Origin: Sphingomonas sp. BGYR3
GTDB taxonomy: Bacteria > Pseudomonadota > Alphaproteobacteria > Sphingomonadales > Sphingomonadaceae
NCBI RefSeq assembly: GCF_025153455.1
Contig: NZ_JANZNT010000002.1
Location: forward strand, 1-64,000
DNA: 64,000 nucleotides
Reading direction: 5' to 3'
The notes beneath the pieces are model-generated. The model saw only the letters and a list, made by a program, of their open reading frames with translations. It did no database searches and was not told the origin of the DNA. Of the stretch, positions 43,156 to 54,830 are shown in pieces; position 1 is the first letter of the stretch, and the number at the start of each line of letters is the position of its first letter. A program made the position numbers and the translations under genes.

Positions 43156-43887
43156 ATGCACCTGATCGCGCCTGCCACCATCCTGTCGGTTCGCCTGCAT
43201 GGCGAGCATGGCGCGATCGTGCGCGGGCTGACCGAGGCGGCGGGCGTCGTTGCGGGCTATGTGCGCGGCGGTCATTCGCGCCGGCTGCGCCCGATCCTTC
43301 AGCCGGGAAACCGCATCGCGGGCGAATGGCGCGCGCGGACGGAGGATCAGTTGCCCGGCATGACGGCCGAGCTGATCCACAGCCGGGCGCCCCTGTTTGC
43401 CGAGCCGCTGCCCGCCGCCGCCATCGACTGGGCCACGGCACTGACCGCCGCGACCCTGCCGGAGGGGCAGCCCTATCCCCGGCTGCATGCGACGCTGGAG
43501 GCGCTGCTGACCGCGATTGAAGCTGCGCCCGCCGCGCGCGACTGGGCGGCGGCGCTGGTCCGGTACGAACTGCTGGTGCTGAGGGAGCTGGGCTTTGGCC
43601 TTGACCTTCGTCAGTGCGTCGCCACCGGCGCGACCGAGGAACTGACCCATGTCAGCCCCAAAAGCGGCGGTGCGGTGAGCGCGCCGGCGGCACAGGGACT
43701 GACGGACCGCCTGTTGCGACTGCCCCGGTTTCTGCTGGATGGCAGTGCGGCCGATTGGCCGGACATTCTGGACGGCCTGCGCCTGACCGGCCATTTCATC
43801 GCCCGCGACCTGATGATCGGCCGGGGGCAGGATGCGATCGCGGCGCGGGACCGGCTCGTCGATCGGATCAAGCGCGCGGTTGCGTGA
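43156..43887 (+). CDS. recO: DNA repair protein RecO
   Basis: RecO loads RecA on SSB-coated DNA with RecR. The N-terminal OB fold is visible as [33 protein letters not shown], followed by [18 protein letters not shown] in the helical core. This 243-aa version has a single cysteine in the region where others have a zinc site, so zinc binding is unlikely. It sits between the acyltransferase and leuB on the same strand. Confidence 0.92.
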   Translation: MHLIAPATILSVRLHGEHGAIVRGLTEAAGVVAGYVRGGHSRRLRPILQPGNRIAGEWRARTEDQLPGMTAELIHSRAPLFAEPLPAAAIDWATALTAATLPEGQPYPRLHATLEALLTAIEAAPAARDWAAALVRYELLVLRELGFGLDLRQCVATGATEELTHVSPKSGGAVSAPAAQGLTDRLLRLPRFLLDGSAADWPDILDGLRLTGHFIARDLMIGRGQDAIAARDRLVDRIKRAVA

Positions 43888-43948
43888 CCGCAGAGCCGCC
43901 GCTAGTCGGCAGGCCGCAAGATTGCTCAGGATATCGGGGATTGTTCGG

Positions 43949-44992
43949 ATGACGTTGATCGCAGTGCTGCCGGGCGACGGCATCGGGCCGGAAGTGACGG
44001 CAGAGGCGGTCCGCGTGCTGACCGCGCTCGATCTGGGCCTGACGTTCGAGGAAGCGCCGGTGGGCGGCGCGGGTTACGATGCCGATGGCCATCCGCTCCC
44101 GTCCGCGACGCTGGACCTGGCCCGCCGGGCCGATGCGGTCCTGTTCGGTGCGGTCGGGGACACGCGGTATGACGGGCTGGAGCGGCGGCTGCGCCCGGAA
44201 CAGGCGATCCTGGGCCTGCGTGCCGCACTCGGCCTGTTCGCCAATCTGCGCCCGGCCCGGCTGTTCAAGGGGCTGGAGGACGCGTCCACCCTGAAGCGCG
44301 AGGTGGCCGAACGGATCGACATGGTCATCATCCGCGAGCTGAACGGTGATGTCTATTTCGGTGAAAAGGGGATCCGCCCCACCGCCGACGGCCGGCGTCA
44401 GGGATATGACGTTATGGCCTATGCCGAGGATGAGGTGCGCCGGATCGCCCATGTCGGCTTTCGCACCGCGCAGGGCCGCAAGGGGCGGTTGTGTTCGGTC
44501 GACAAGGCCAATGTGCTGGAAACCAGCCAGTTGTGGCGCGATGTGGTGATCGAGGTGGCGGCCGAATATCCCGACGTCGCGTTGAGCCATATGTATGTCG
44601 ACAACGCCGCGATGCAGCTGGTCCGCGATCCGGGCCAGTTCGACGTGATCCTGACCGGCAACCTGTTCGGCGACATCCTGTCGGATCAGGCGTCGATGTG
44701 CGCCGGGTCGATCGGGATGCTGCCCAGCGCCGCGCTGAACGATGGCGGCAAGGGGCTGTACGAACCGATCCATGGTTCCGCGCCGGATATTGCCGGGCAG
44801 GGCCGGGCCAATCCGTGCGCGACGATCCTGTCCGCCGCGATGATGCTGCGCCATTCGCTGAACCGGCCCGAAGCGGCCGACCGGATCGAGGCGGCGGTGG
44901 CCACGGCGATTGCCGGGGGCGCCCGCACGGCGGACCTGGGCGGAACGCTGTCCACCCGCGCCATGGCCGATGCGGTGCTGGCCGCGCTCTGA
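43949..44992 (+). CDS. leuB: 3-isopropylmalate dehydrogenase
   Basis: LeuB oxidises and decarboxylates 3-isopropylmalate in leucine synthesis, using NAD+. Clear signatures are [11 protein letters not shown] at the start, [22 protein letters not shown] and the NAD/metal signature [32 protein letters not shown] in segments near 215-250. Length 347 aa. The other leu genes are not next to it. The frame is open further upstream, but the first family residues begin at the ATG at 43949. Confidence 0.97.
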   Translation: MTLIAVLPGDGIGPEVTAEAVRVLTALDLGLTFEEAPVGGAGYDADGHPLPSATLDLARRADAVLFGAVGDTRYDGLERRLRPEQAILGLRAALGLFANLRPARLFKGLEDASTLKREVAERIDMVIIRELNGDVYFGEKGIRPTADGRRQGYDVMAYAEDEVRRIAHVGFRTAQGRKGRLCSVDKANVLETSQLWRDVVIEVAAEYPDVALSHMYVDNAAMQLVRDPGQFDVILTGNLFGDILSDQASMCAGSIGMLPSAALNDGGKGLYEPIHGSAPDIAGQGRANPCATILSAAMMLRHSLNRPEAADRIEAAVATAIAGGARTADLGGTLSTRAMADAVLAAL

Positions 44993-44997
44993 TCCCG

Positions 44998-46116
44998 ATG
45001 CCTGATGCCCTTCACCTCGCCATCGTTGTTCCCGTCTTTAACGAGGCGAAGAATGTCCCGCGCCTGATCGAACGGCTGGATGCCGTGCTGGGCGAAAGCG
45101 GGTGGGAAGTCATTTTCGTCGATGATGACAGCCCCGACGGAACGGGCGATGCCGCCCGCGCCATGGCCCGGCGCGACCCGCGGGTGCGCGTGATCCAGCG
45201 GATCGGGCGGCGCGGCCTGTCCACCGCCTGTATCGAGGGGATGTGCGCGACCGCTGCGCCCATTGTCGCGGTGATGGACGGCGATCTGCAGCATGACGAA
45301 ACGCTGTTGCCGCGCATGTTCGAGCTGTTGTTCGATCAGCCGGACCTGGACCTCGTTATCGGTTCCCGCTTTGTCGAAGGCGGCGGGACGGGCGAATGGG
45401 ACCGGGATCGCGTCGCCAAATCCGCCCTTGCCACCCGGCTGGCGCAACACGTGATCAAGGCGGACCTGTCCGATCCGATGAGCGGGTTTTTCATGATCCG
45501 CACGGCCATCGTCCGTCAGCTTGTGCCCAGCCTGTCGGGGATCGGGTTCAAGATCCTGCTGGACGTGATGACGGCCAGCCCCCGCCCGCTGAAGTTTCGC
45601 GAAATGCCCTATGTCTTTCGCACGCGGGATGCGGGGGAAAGCAAGCTCGATCATGTCGTGGCGCTGGAATATCTGATCGCGCTGTATGACCGGATGTTCG
45701 GCCGCTGGGTGCCGGTGCGCTTTGTCCTCTTCGCGGGCGTCGGCGCGATGGGCGCGCTGGTCCACCTGACCATCCTGTGGCTGCTGTATCAGGCGCTGGG
45801 GGCGGATTTTCTGGCGGCGCAGATCGGTGCGACGCTGGTGGCGATGACGTTCAACTTTTTCCTGAACAATCTGCTCACCTATCGCGACCGGCGGCTTCGC
45901 GGCACGCGGCAACTGATCGACGGCTGGGTCAGCTTTTGCGTGATCTGTTCGGTGGGGGCGATTGCGAATGTCGGGGTGGCGGCGTTCCTGCACGGCGCGC
46001 AGCAGGGCGCCTGGGCGGTGCCCGCGCTGGCCGGGGTGGCTGTGGGCGCGGTGTGGAACTTTGCCCTGTCCTCGCGCTTCACCTGGGGTCGGTACGGGCG
46101 GCGCGCGGCGGGTTGA
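44998..46116 (+). CDS. GT2 glycosyltransferase fused to a GtrA-like domain
   Basis: Residues 1-230 form a dolichol-phosphate-mannose-synthase-like GT2 domain: IVVPVFNEAKNVPRLI, VDDDSPDGTGD and VMDGDLQHDE (metal DxD site). From about 240 four transmembrane helices make up a GtrA domain (RFVLFAGVGAMGALVHLTILWLL, FNFFLNNLLTYRDRRLRG, VWNFALSSRFTW). Such fusions make polyprenyl-phosphate sugars and may help flip them. The ATG at 44998 lies 5 bases after the leuB stop. 372 aa. Confidence 0.9.
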   Translation: MPDALHLAIVVPVFNEAKNVPRLIERLDAVLGESGWEVIFVDDDSPDGTGDAARAMARRDPRVRVIQRIGRRGLSTACIEGMCATAAPIVAVMDGDLQHDETLLPRMFELLFDQPDLDLVIGSRFVEGGGTGEWDRDRVAKSALATRLAQHVIKADLSDPMSGFFMIRTAIVRQLVPSLSGIGFKILLDVMTASPRPLKFREMPYVFRTRDAGESKLDHVVALEYLIALYDRMFGRWVPVRFVLFAGVGAMGALVHLTILWLLYQALGADFLAAQIGATLVAMTFNFFLNNLLTYRDRRLRGTRQLIDGWVSFCVICSVGAIANVGVAAFLHGAQQGAWAVPALAGVAVGAVWNFALSSRFTWGRYGRRAAG

Positions 46117-46254
46117 CGCCAGCTGGCCGGTGATATTCAGCGGTTGACCCCTCAGCATTGCTCGCCACCCGCCCGGTGCCATAGCGGCGCGGATGGCCAT
46201 GGGAACGCGCAACGCGCTTGACCTTGGCCCCCGCCGCCCGGCAAAGCGGATGCC

Positions 46255-47463
46255 ATGAAGCGTTATACCGGCCAGGACCGATCCATTACCCAGAACTGGC
46301 GCCCGGCGACACAGGCGGTGCGCGGCGGCACGGCCCGTTCCGAATTTGGCGAGACGTCGGAGGCGCTGTTCCTGACCTCCGGCTATGCCTATGACCGGGC
46401 AGAGGATGCCGCGGCACGCTTTGCCGGCGAACAGGCGGGCATGACCTATTCACGGTTGCAGAACCCGACGGTCGAAATGCTGGAACAGCGCATCGCCCTC
46501 TTGGAAGGTGCAGAGGCGTGCCGCGCGACCGCCAGCGGCATGGCGGCGATGACCGCATCCTTGCTGTGCCAGTTGCAGGCGGGCGATCATGTTGTCGCCG
46601 GCCGCGCGCTGTTCGGGTCGTGCCGCTGGCTGACCGACACGCTGCTGCCCAAGTTCGGCATTCAGACCACGATCGTTGATGCCCGCGATCCGCAGCAATT
46701 TGCCGACGCGACCCGGCCGAATACCAAGGTCTATTTCTTTGAAACCCCCGCCAATCCCACGATGGACATCGTCGATCTGCGCGCGGTGTGCGGCATGGCG
46801 CGCGAACGCGGCATTACCAGTGTCGTCGACAATGCCTTTGCCACGCCTGCATTGCAGCGGCCGATGGCATTCGGCGCGGATGTCGTCGCCTATTCCGCGA
46901 CCAAGATGATGGACGGGCAGGGGCGCGTTCTGGCCGGAGCGGTTTGCGGGAGCGAGGATTTCATCCTGAACACGCTGCTGCCGTTCACGCGCAACACTGG
47001 CCCCACCCTGTCGGCGTTCAACGCCTGGGTGGTGCTGAAGGGGCTGGAGACGCTGGACCTGCGGATCCGCCGCCAGTCGGAAAATGCGCTTGCCGTCGGC
47101 CGTTTCCTGGAAGGACGGGTGCCGCGCATCAATCATCCCGGCCTGCCCAGCCACCCGCAGCACAGTCTGGCGATGAGCCAGATGGACATGGCCGGATGCA
47201 TCTTCAGCTTCGAGGTGGATGGCGGCCGTGCCCAGGCGCACAGCCTGCTCAACGCGCTCGCCCTGATCGACATTTCGAACAATATCGGCGATTCCCGATC
47301 GCTGATGACGCACCCTGCATCCACCACCCATTCAAGCGTGGCCGAGGAAAAGCGGCTGGAAATGGGGATTACGGAGGGGACCCTGCGCCTGAATGTGGGC
47401 CTTGAGGATCCCGCCGACCTGATCGATGATCTGGATCAGGCATTGCGGGCGGCGGGATTGTGA
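46255..47463 (+). CDS. metZ: O-succinylhomoserine sulfhydrylase
   Basis: A PLP enzyme of the Cys/Met metabolism family that makes homocysteine from O-succinylhomoserine and sulfide. The signatures AMTASLLCQLQAGDHVV, DNAFATPALQRPMAFGADVVAYSATKMMDGQGR (the PLP lysine is in SATK) and HPASTTHSSVAEEKR are present. Length 402 aa. ApaG begins at its stop codon. I looked for a SAM-responsive element in the 138-base leader and did not find a convincing one. Confidence 0.93.
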   Translation: MKRYTGQDRSITQNWRPATQAVRGGTARSEFGETSEALFLTSGYAYDRAEDAAARFAGEQAGMTYSRLQNPTVEMLEQRIALLEGAEACRATASGMAAMTASLLCQLQAGDHVVAGRALFGSCRWLTDTLLPKFGIQTTIVDARDPQQFADATRPNTKVYFFETPANPTMDIVDLRAVCGMARERGITSVVDNAFATPALQRPMAFGADVVAYSATKMMDGQGRVLAGAVCGSEDFILNTLLPFTRNTGPTLSAFNAWVVLKGLETLDLRIRRQSENALAVGRFLEGRVPRINHPGLPSHPQHSLAMSQMDMAGCIFSFEVDGGRAQAHSLLNALALIDISNNIGDSRSLMTHPASTTHSSVAEEKRLEMGITEGTLRLNVGLEDPADLIDDLDQALRAAGL

Positions 47464-47858
47464 AATCGCTGTTCAACCAGTCGGCGGAGACGAATGGGGT
47501 CATCGTCCGGGTGGCGGTCAGCTTTCTGCCCGAACAGTCGGAGCCGGATCGCGGCCGCTGGTTCTGGGCCTATCACATCCGCATCGAGAATGAGGGCAAG
47601 CACGCGGTGCAGCTGCTCACGCGGCGCTGGGTCATCACGGATGGACGCGGGATGCGCCACATGGTCGAGGGCGAGGGCGTGGTGGGCGAACAGCCGCTGA
47701 TCGAACCGGGCGCCAGTTTCGATTATGTCTCCGGCTGTCCGCTGACGACGCCGACCGGGCATATGCAGGGCAGTTACCAGATGCTGTCCGCGGGTGGGGA
47801 CGAGTTCGATGCGGAGATCCCAAAATTCGCCCTGATCGCACCAGCAGTGACGGGGTGA
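47460..47858 (+). CDS. apaG: ApaG (Co2+/Mg2+ efflux-associated protein)
   Basis: A 132-aa beta-sandwich protein with the ApaG pattern: VRVAVSFLPEQSEPDRGRWFWAYHIRIENEG, VQLLTRRWVITDGRG and GSYQMLSAGGDEFD. The family is linked to divalent-cation sensitivity, with unclear biochemistry. The start is a GTG that overlaps the metZ stop (GTGA), so the two are translated together. Confidence 0.93.
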   Translation: MKSLFNQSAETNGVIVRVAVSFLPEQSEPDRGRWFWAYHIRIENEGKHAVQLLTRRWVITDGRGMRHMVEGEGVVGEQPLIEPGASFDYVSGCPLTTPTGHMQGSYQMLSAGGDEFDAEIPKFALIAPAVTG

Positions 47859-47862
47859 GGCC

Positions 47863-48654
47863 GTGAAGCGGACGCATCTGCCCCTGAATGGCCTGCGCGT
47901 GCTGGATGCTGCCGCGCGCCACCTGTCCTTTACCCGCGCGGCGGACGAGCTTGCGGTGACGCCCGCCGCTGTTGGCCAGCAGATTCGCGCGCTTGAGGAT
48001 ACGCTGGGCGTTGTCCTGTTCCGCCGCACTGCCAAGGGGCTTGAGCTGACGCCGGAGGGTGCGGCGGGGCTGGAGGCGCTGCGCATGGGCTTTCTTCAGT
48101 TTGAAGAGGCAGTGCGCGCCATGCAGGCGGGGCAGTCGTCCAAATCGCTGACCATCGCTGCGCCGCGCGACCTGGCTGAAAAATGGCTGCTGCCCCGATT
48201 GTCGGAAATCGCTGCGGCCGATCCGGACCTTCGCTTTCACCTGGTCACTGCGGCCGATGCCATCGAATTTACCGAGGCCAATCTCGACCTGGCCGTGCGC
48301 TGGGGTGAGGGGCCGGGCGAGCATGAGGGCGAGGCGCTGGAATCCGACGGCATGGTGACGGTCGAGCGGCCCGGCGGCGGTGCGGACACCCGCATTTCCT
48401 GGCCCGGATGCCTGAACGAGGAAAGCGTCTCGCGCATCCTGGTCGGCGATGCGGGACTGGCGGTGGACGCGGCGGCAGCGGGCATGGGGCGCACGACCGT
48501 GCCGGAAATCATCGCCCGCGCCGATCTGGCTGCGGGCCGCGTGGTGCAGACGAGCGATCCCAAACCCTATCGCATGGGCTATTGGCTGGTTGCGCCATTG
48601 CCGCAATGGCGGCAGGCCAAGGTGCGCGCGCTGGTCGATGCACTGGCGCAATAA
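47863..48654 (+). CDS. LysR-family regulator (GcvA-like)
   Basis: Residues 6-65 are a LysR helix-turn-helix (LNGLRVLDAAARHLSFTRAADELAVTPAAVGQQIRALEDTLG) of the GcvA type. The effector domain spans the rest of the 263 residues (LTIAAPRDLAEKWLLPRL, FTEANLDLAVRWGEG). It begins 4 bases after apaG, so it is probably cotranscribed with metZ-apaG. No amino-acid effector can be read off. Confidence 0.88.
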   Translation: MKRTHLPLNGLRVLDAAARHLSFTRAADELAVTPAAVGQQIRALEDTLGVVLFRRTAKGLELTPEGAAGLEALRMGFLQFEEAVRAMQAGQSSKSLTIAAPRDLAEKWLLPRLSEIAAADPDLRFHLVTAADAIEFTEANLDLAVRWGEGPGEHEGEALESDGMVTVERPGGGADTRISWPGCLNEESVSRILVGDAGLAVDAAAAGMGRTTVPEIIARADLAAGRVVQTSDPKPYRMGYWLVAPLPQWRQAKVRALVDALAQ

Positions 48655-48665
48655 GGATCGTTTGA

Positions 48666-49220
48666 TTGACTGATTTTCCGACGCTCGAAAGCGAGCGGCT
48701 GACCCTGCGCAAACTGGCGATCGAGGATGCCGATGCGCTGCTGCCGGCCTTTTCCGACGATGCGCAGATGCGCTGGTGGTCGCACGCCCCGATCCGCGAG
48801 GCAGCGGCGCTGCGCGAACATCTGGCACCGCGGATCGACAATGACGGCTGGCGCGCCTTTGCCATCGTGCTGAAGGGCGAGGCGCGGGTGATCGGCATGG
48901 TTTCGGTCGGCGAACGGCGGCAGGGGGGTGTCGGCGAAATCGGCTACATGATCCTGCCCGGACTGGTCGGTCGCGGGCTGGCGCGTGAGGCTGTGGCCCG
49001 GTTTCTGGACCACCTGTTCTTTACCGAAGGCAAGCGGCGGGTGTTCGCCGATACCGATCCCGACAATCTGCCGTCACGTAGGCTGCTGGAACATTTGGGC
49101 TTCAAGCTGGAAGGCGTGCTGCGCGAGGAATGGGAAACCCATATCGGTGTGCGCGACACGACGCTGTACGGGCTGTTGCGGCGCGAATGGGCGGCGCGAC
49201 GGGGCGATATCTCTGCCTGA
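48666..49220 (+). CDS. GNAT family N-acetyltransferase (RimJ/RimL-type)
   Basis: The 184-aa protein begins ERLTLRKLAIEDADAL, has IGMVSVGERRQGGVGEIGYMILPGLVGRGLAREAVARFLDHLF (the acetyl-CoA loop is GRGLARE) and ends LLEHLGFKLEGVLRE. This is the RimJ-type subgroup that acetylates protein N-termini or small molecules. The start is TTG at 48666, with AAGGA at the right distance. It overlaps nothing but follows the LysR gene by 11 bases. Confidence 0.88.
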   Translation: MTDFPTLESERLTLRKLAIEDADALLPAFSDDAQMRWWSHAPIREAAALREHLAPRIDNDGWRAFAIVLKGEARVIGMVSVGERRQGGVGEIGYMILPGLVGRGLAREAVARFLDHLFFTEGKRRVFADTDPDNLPSRRLLEHLGFKLEGVLREEWETHIGVRDTTLYGLLRREWAARRGDISA

Positions 49221-49247
49221 GCCCGGTTCCGGTATTCGGCCGGGCGA

Positions 49248-50591
49248 TCAGGGCTGAACCGGGCGACTGATCAGCGTCAGGGCACGGTTCATGATCGCTG
49301 CGAAGCGTGCCTCGCTCACTTCTCCGCCGGGATTGTGCCATTGCCCGGTGACCGCGAACCATTGCCTCGATTTCGTCCGCACCAGATAATTGAGACTGAG
49401 GACGCCGGGTTCCGATCCGCCCTTGAACCCCACCCATTCGAACCGGTCGGCGACGCCGGTGCCGGGATTGACGGCCAGGATCGCCATGGCCTCCGGCCCG
49501 CCGTTGCGGCGAAGCCAGTCGAGCGTGCGCGCCATGTCGGCGGGGCTGGCAAACCATTCGATATCGGTCCTGAGTGGTCCCTGGCTGAACATCGATGCGG
49601 TTACCGGCGCGGTCTTCAGTGCGGCTGACTGTTCTGCCATCAGGTTGCGCCGCGCATCGGGCGTCATCTTGGCCCAGTCGGCGGGCACCAGCCCCTGTTT
49701 TGCCAGCGCCTTCAGCCGGAACGCCTCCAGCGTGGTGAGGACGGGCAAGGTCCGGTCGCTGTCCCGTACACCCGCCAGCACGGGGATGGCATCGACCTGT
49801 GCCCGGCCAAGCGCAGCCATCAGCGTGTCGGTGGCGGTATTGTCGCTGATCGAAATCATCTGCACCGCCAGCGTGTGCAGCGTCAATGGCGACCCCGGCG
49901 GCCAGCTCTGCGTCACGCCGCTTGGCAGGGACCGTTCGCCAAGAGGCAGGACATCGTTCCAGCGTCGCTTGCCCTCCGCGACCTGCCGCGCCGCCTCGGC
50001 CAGCACCCACAGCTTGAAGGCGGAACCGATCGGTCCCGCGCGGTCGCCCGCCTGATCGATCACGGGTGGAAGGGAGGCGTCGTCCAGTCGCTGGACGAAA
50101 AGGCCGGCAGCACCCGGCAGGCCGGCGACATCCGCCGCGATCCGGACGGCCGTGTCGCCGCGTGGCTCGGTATTGACGATCAGCAGGCCCGCGATCCGGC
50201 CCTGCCCGTCCGGTTCGATGGCAATGCGGATCGTGGCAATGCCGCGCTCGAACCCGTACCGCAGGGTGGCACCGTGCGGGCCCGCCGCCGTCTGTTCCTC
50301 GACCCCGACCGGTGCGCCGATTGCCGCCACCACCTGGGCCGCCAGCGCCCGCCATCGCGCCTCCGGCACCTGTCGCCGGAACTGTTCGGTAAAGCTGGCG
50401 TCGAAATCCCCGCCGTTGGCAAAGAATGATTTCAGCGACCCGATCCGCGATTGCAGCCGTGCATCCGGCGCCGCTTCCGTTTCCTGAACGATCGGGGCCG
50501 CGCGCACACCGGTGGCCGGGCCAACGACGATGCAGGCGGACAGGAGGAACAGGACCAGCGTTCGGCCGGCCCAAAGCATGCCATTTGCCAT
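49248..50591 (-). CDS. Class A beta-lactamase-like serine hydrolase, 447 aa
   Basis: After an N-terminal hydrophobic stretch (possibly with lipobox LSAC at 17-20) comes a 140-residue extra domain (EAPDARLQSRIGSLKSFF, FERGIATIRIAIEPDG). The hydrolase domain follows, with Ser190-A-F-Lys193 (GSAFK), Ser249-Asp250-Asn251 (ISDNTATD) and Lys390-Gly-Gly (FKGGSEPG). I see no clear Glu166-type ExxLN segment, so antibiotic hydrolysis is uncertain. It may instead be a peptidase or esterase in the envelope. It is the second gene of an operon with a TPR protein, 4 bases apart. Confidence 0.82.
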   Translation of the reverse strand: MANGMLWAGRTLVLFLLSACIVVGPATGVRAAPIVQETEAAPDARLQSRIGSLKSFFANGGDFDASFTEQFRRQVPEARWRALAAQVVAAIGAPVGVEEQTAAGPHGATLRYGFERGIATIRIAIEPDGQGRIAGLLIVNTEPRGDTAVRIAADVAGLPGAAGLFVQRLDDASLPPVIDQAGDRAGPIGSAFKLWVLAEAARQVAEGKRRWNDVLPLGERSLPSGVTQSWPPGSPLTLHTLAVQMISISDNTATDTLMAALGRAQVDAIPVLAGVRDSDRTLPVLTTLEAFRLKALAKQGLVPADWAKMTPDARRNLMAEQSAALKTAPVTASMFSQGPLRTDIEWFASPADMARTLDWLRRNGGPEAMAILAVNPGTGVADRFEWVGFKGGSEPGVLSLNYLVRTKSRQWFAVTGQWHNPGGEVSEARFAAIMNRALTLISRPVQP

Positions 50592-50595
50592 GCGG

Positions 50596-51720
50596 TTACG
50601 GCGTGTCCTGCTGTTCATCCAGCACAAGCGAAACGACAGAGACGTTATACTGCGCAATTTTGCTGCTCGTTTTATCAATGCGTCGCTTCACAACCGAAAA
50701 GCGTTCGACCACGTAGCGAGCCGTCGCATCAGCGGTAAATGCCTGATATCGGCGGCGTGCGATGTTCTCGGTCAACTGCGCCGCCCATCGTCCTTTTCGG
50801 TCGGATTGCTTCAGCACGTCGACTGCGCCCACCTTGCCATTCATGTCGACCCAGAAGCCAAGATCGGCCCATTCACCCGCATCCGATGGCCGCAACGGGA
50901 CGTCCAGATCGGCGGCATAGACCATGGTGAGCGGCGCATTCTTGTTTGCGATGCGATGTTTTTCGATCAGCTGCTCCAGCTGCGACGCGTCGCCCAGCTT
51001 GGCGTTCAGGCGGGCGATCAGCAGTTCGGCCGCGACCCGAAAGTCGGCCATTCGTGGATCATCCTGTCGGAGCAAGTGCCGTAACTGCACCTTTACCAGT
51101 CCGCCGTACCGATTTTGCGGGGTAGCCAGGCCTGCATACATACTGGCAAGCCGGATACGGGCAGTGGCCTCGAGAACGGGATCCTTTTCCTCGATCGCGC
51201 GGCGGCGGGCCATCATGTACAGTCGGCCAGCATCCTCTATCCGGGCTGCACGGACCATCGCATCGCCGACCTCGAGAAGCGAGCCAAAGGCGCGTTCTTC
51301 ACTCCCCCCAAGCGCCCCCTTGAGCGTCGCCCTGGCCTCACGGGCGTGAAACAGGTCTGCATCGCTATCGCCCATATGACTGGCCACACGGCTGGCCGCG
51401 CGCGCCAGCTCCGCGACCGGGCCCGGATCGGTTTTCCTGTGACGCCGGTTCCGATGCAGCGACGTCCGCATGATCTTTTTTGCCTCGGCATATTGCCCGG
51501 CAATGAAAAGATTATCGGCGAGCGCCAGCGTGGCGTCGATTTCTTCACCGACCGGACATTGCCGTGCTATACAGTCAGTCAGCTTTTTGCGAAGATCATC
51601 AACGCTCAATGCGTTGACTGTAATGTCCGGTCCATCGGGGACAGCGACGTCCTGCGCCTTGGCGGCGGGTGTTGCGAGTGCGAGAACAGCAACAGTCAGC
51701 GGGGCAACCAAACGCCTCAT
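50596..51720 (-). CDS. Secreted TPR-like protein, partner of the serine hydrolase
   Basis: 374 aa with a signal peptide (LVAPLTVAVLALATPAAKA-QD) and a helical central part with TPR-like ALADNLFIAGQYAEAKKIMR, LEVGDAMVRAARIEDAGRLYMMARRRAIEEKD and RIRLASMYAGLAT repeats. The last 100 residues contain WADLGFWVDMNGKVGAVDVLKQSDRKG, a short TonB_C-like beta element. No catalytic residues are visible. The hydrolase gene starts 4 bases after its stop. The start at 51720 is the only one giving a proper signal peptide. Confidence 0.72.
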   Translation of the reverse strand: MRRLVAPLTVAVLALATPAAKAQDVAVPDGPDITVNALSVDDLRKKLTDCIARQCPVGEEIDATLALADNLFIAGQYAEAKKIMRTSLHRNRRHRKTDPGPVAELARAASRVASHMGDSDADLFHAREARATLKGALGGSEERAFGSLLEVGDAMVRAARIEDAGRLYMMARRRAIEEKDPVLEATARIRLASMYAGLATPQNRYGGLVKVQLRHLLRQDDPRMADFRVAAELLIARLNAKLGDASQLEQLIEKHRIANKNAPLTMVYAADLDVPLRPSDAGEWADLGFWVDMNGKVGAVDVLKQSDRKGRWAAQLTENIARRRYQAFTADATARYVVERFSVVKRRIDKTSSKIAQYNVSVVSLVLDEQQDTP

Positions 51721-51767
51721 ACACGCCTCCGAACAGATGCGAAGCCATGACGATATCATGGGTTTGA

Positions 51768-53828
<2,061 letters not shown>

Positions 53829-53924
53829 TTATGCAGCAGTGTGACGGGTTTGTTGGAACCCGATGAACCCTTTTGCCGTCGTCAAACGTATGTGCCCTCG
53901 CATATCCAAACCGGGAGTTATCTT

Positions 53925-54749
53925 ATGCGTTCTATCCTTCTCGCCGCATCGGCACTGTTTGCCGTTGCCTCGCCCGCCATGGCCCAGGAGGTCGAGGAAA
54001 AGCCGTTCGACGGCGTCTATATCGGCGGCTCGTTCGGCTACACCGTGCAGAGCAATGACGGCAACGAAGGCGTCACCTTCGACCGCAACCTGGACGGTCA
54101 GTTCGGTGACACCATCGTGAACACCAGCAATGTGAACGTGTTCCCCGGCTTTTGCGGCGGCCGTCCGAACGGCAACAGCCTGGCAACCGGCTGCACCGGC
54201 GACAAGGACGGAATTGAATATTACGCCCGCATCGGTGCCGACAAGCAGGTTGGCAGCTTCGTCTATGGTGTGGTCGGCGAGTTCGGCAAGTCGGAAGCGT
54301 CGGACAGCGTGACCGCGTTCAGCTCGACGCCCGCCAACTATCAGTTCACGCGTGAGCTGGACTGGAACGCCGCCGTGCGTGCCCGCGCCGGTTTCGCTGC
54401 GAACACCACGCTGTTCTACGGCACGTTCGGCGCCACCTATGGCAAGATCAACAACAGCTTCACCTCGACCAACACCGCCAACGCCTATGAAGGCCGCGGC
54501 GAGGACATGGAGTGGGGCTGGCAGGCCGGCGGCGGCATCGAGCAGAAGCTGGGCCGCAACTTCTCGGTCGGCATGGAGTATCTGTACACCCGTTTCGACC
54601 AGGACGATTACGTCGTCCGCGCCAGCCAGGGAACCGCACCTGCCACTCACCCGTTTGTGCTCGGGAATCCGGCCGGAACCGACTTCGCTCGGACCAACGG
54701 CCGGTTCGATACCCATGGTCTGCGGCTGACGGCAGCGCTTCGCTTCTGA
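53925..54749 (+). CDS. Outer-membrane beta-barrel protein
   Basis: A signal peptide (LLAASALFAVASPAMA-QE) is followed by PFDGVYIGGSFGY and alternating hydrophobic strands, ending in phenylalanine (LTAALRF), the outer-membrane sorting signal. At 274 aa it should form an 8-10-stranded barrel of the OmpA/porin-like 'porin family' type. A loop has two cysteines (GFCGGRPNGNSLATGC). GGGAG lies 8 bases ahead of the ATG. It diverges from parE and is followed by a strong terminator. Confidence 0.88.
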   Translation: MRSILLAASALFAVASPAMAQEVEEKPFDGVYIGGSFGYTVQSNDGNEGVTFDRNLDGQFGDTIVNTSNVNVFPGFCGGRPNGNSLATGCTGDKDGIEYYARIGADKQVGSFVYGVVGEFGKSEASDSVTAFSSTPANYQFTRELDWNAAVRARAGFAANTTLFYGTFGATYGKINNSFTSTNTANAYEGRGEDMEWGWQAGGGIEQKLGRNFSVGMEYLYTRFDQDDYVVRASQGTAPATHPFVLGNPAGTDFARTNGRFDTHGLRLTAALRF

Positions 54750-54781
54750 CGGACAACGACCCAGTAAAGTAACGCGTATCA

Positions 54782-54823
54782 GATCGGGCCGGCTGCGTAT
54801 CATGCCGGCCCGATCGTCTTTTT
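54782..54823 (+). terminator. Rho-independent terminator of the OMP gene
   Basis: GATCGGGCCGGC and GCCGGCCCGATC form a perfect 12-bp stem with a 10-base loop, then GTCTTTTT. It separates the convergent OMP and tadG genes. Confidence 0.9.
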
Positions 54824-54830
54824 AGCCCGG

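Noticed and set aside
46117..46254. Possible SAM riboswitch before metZ
   Set aside because: I looked for the SAM-II core and pseudoknot layout and found CGGTGAT but not the GCAGCCACG or TAAA-GCTAAA parts, so I do not call it.
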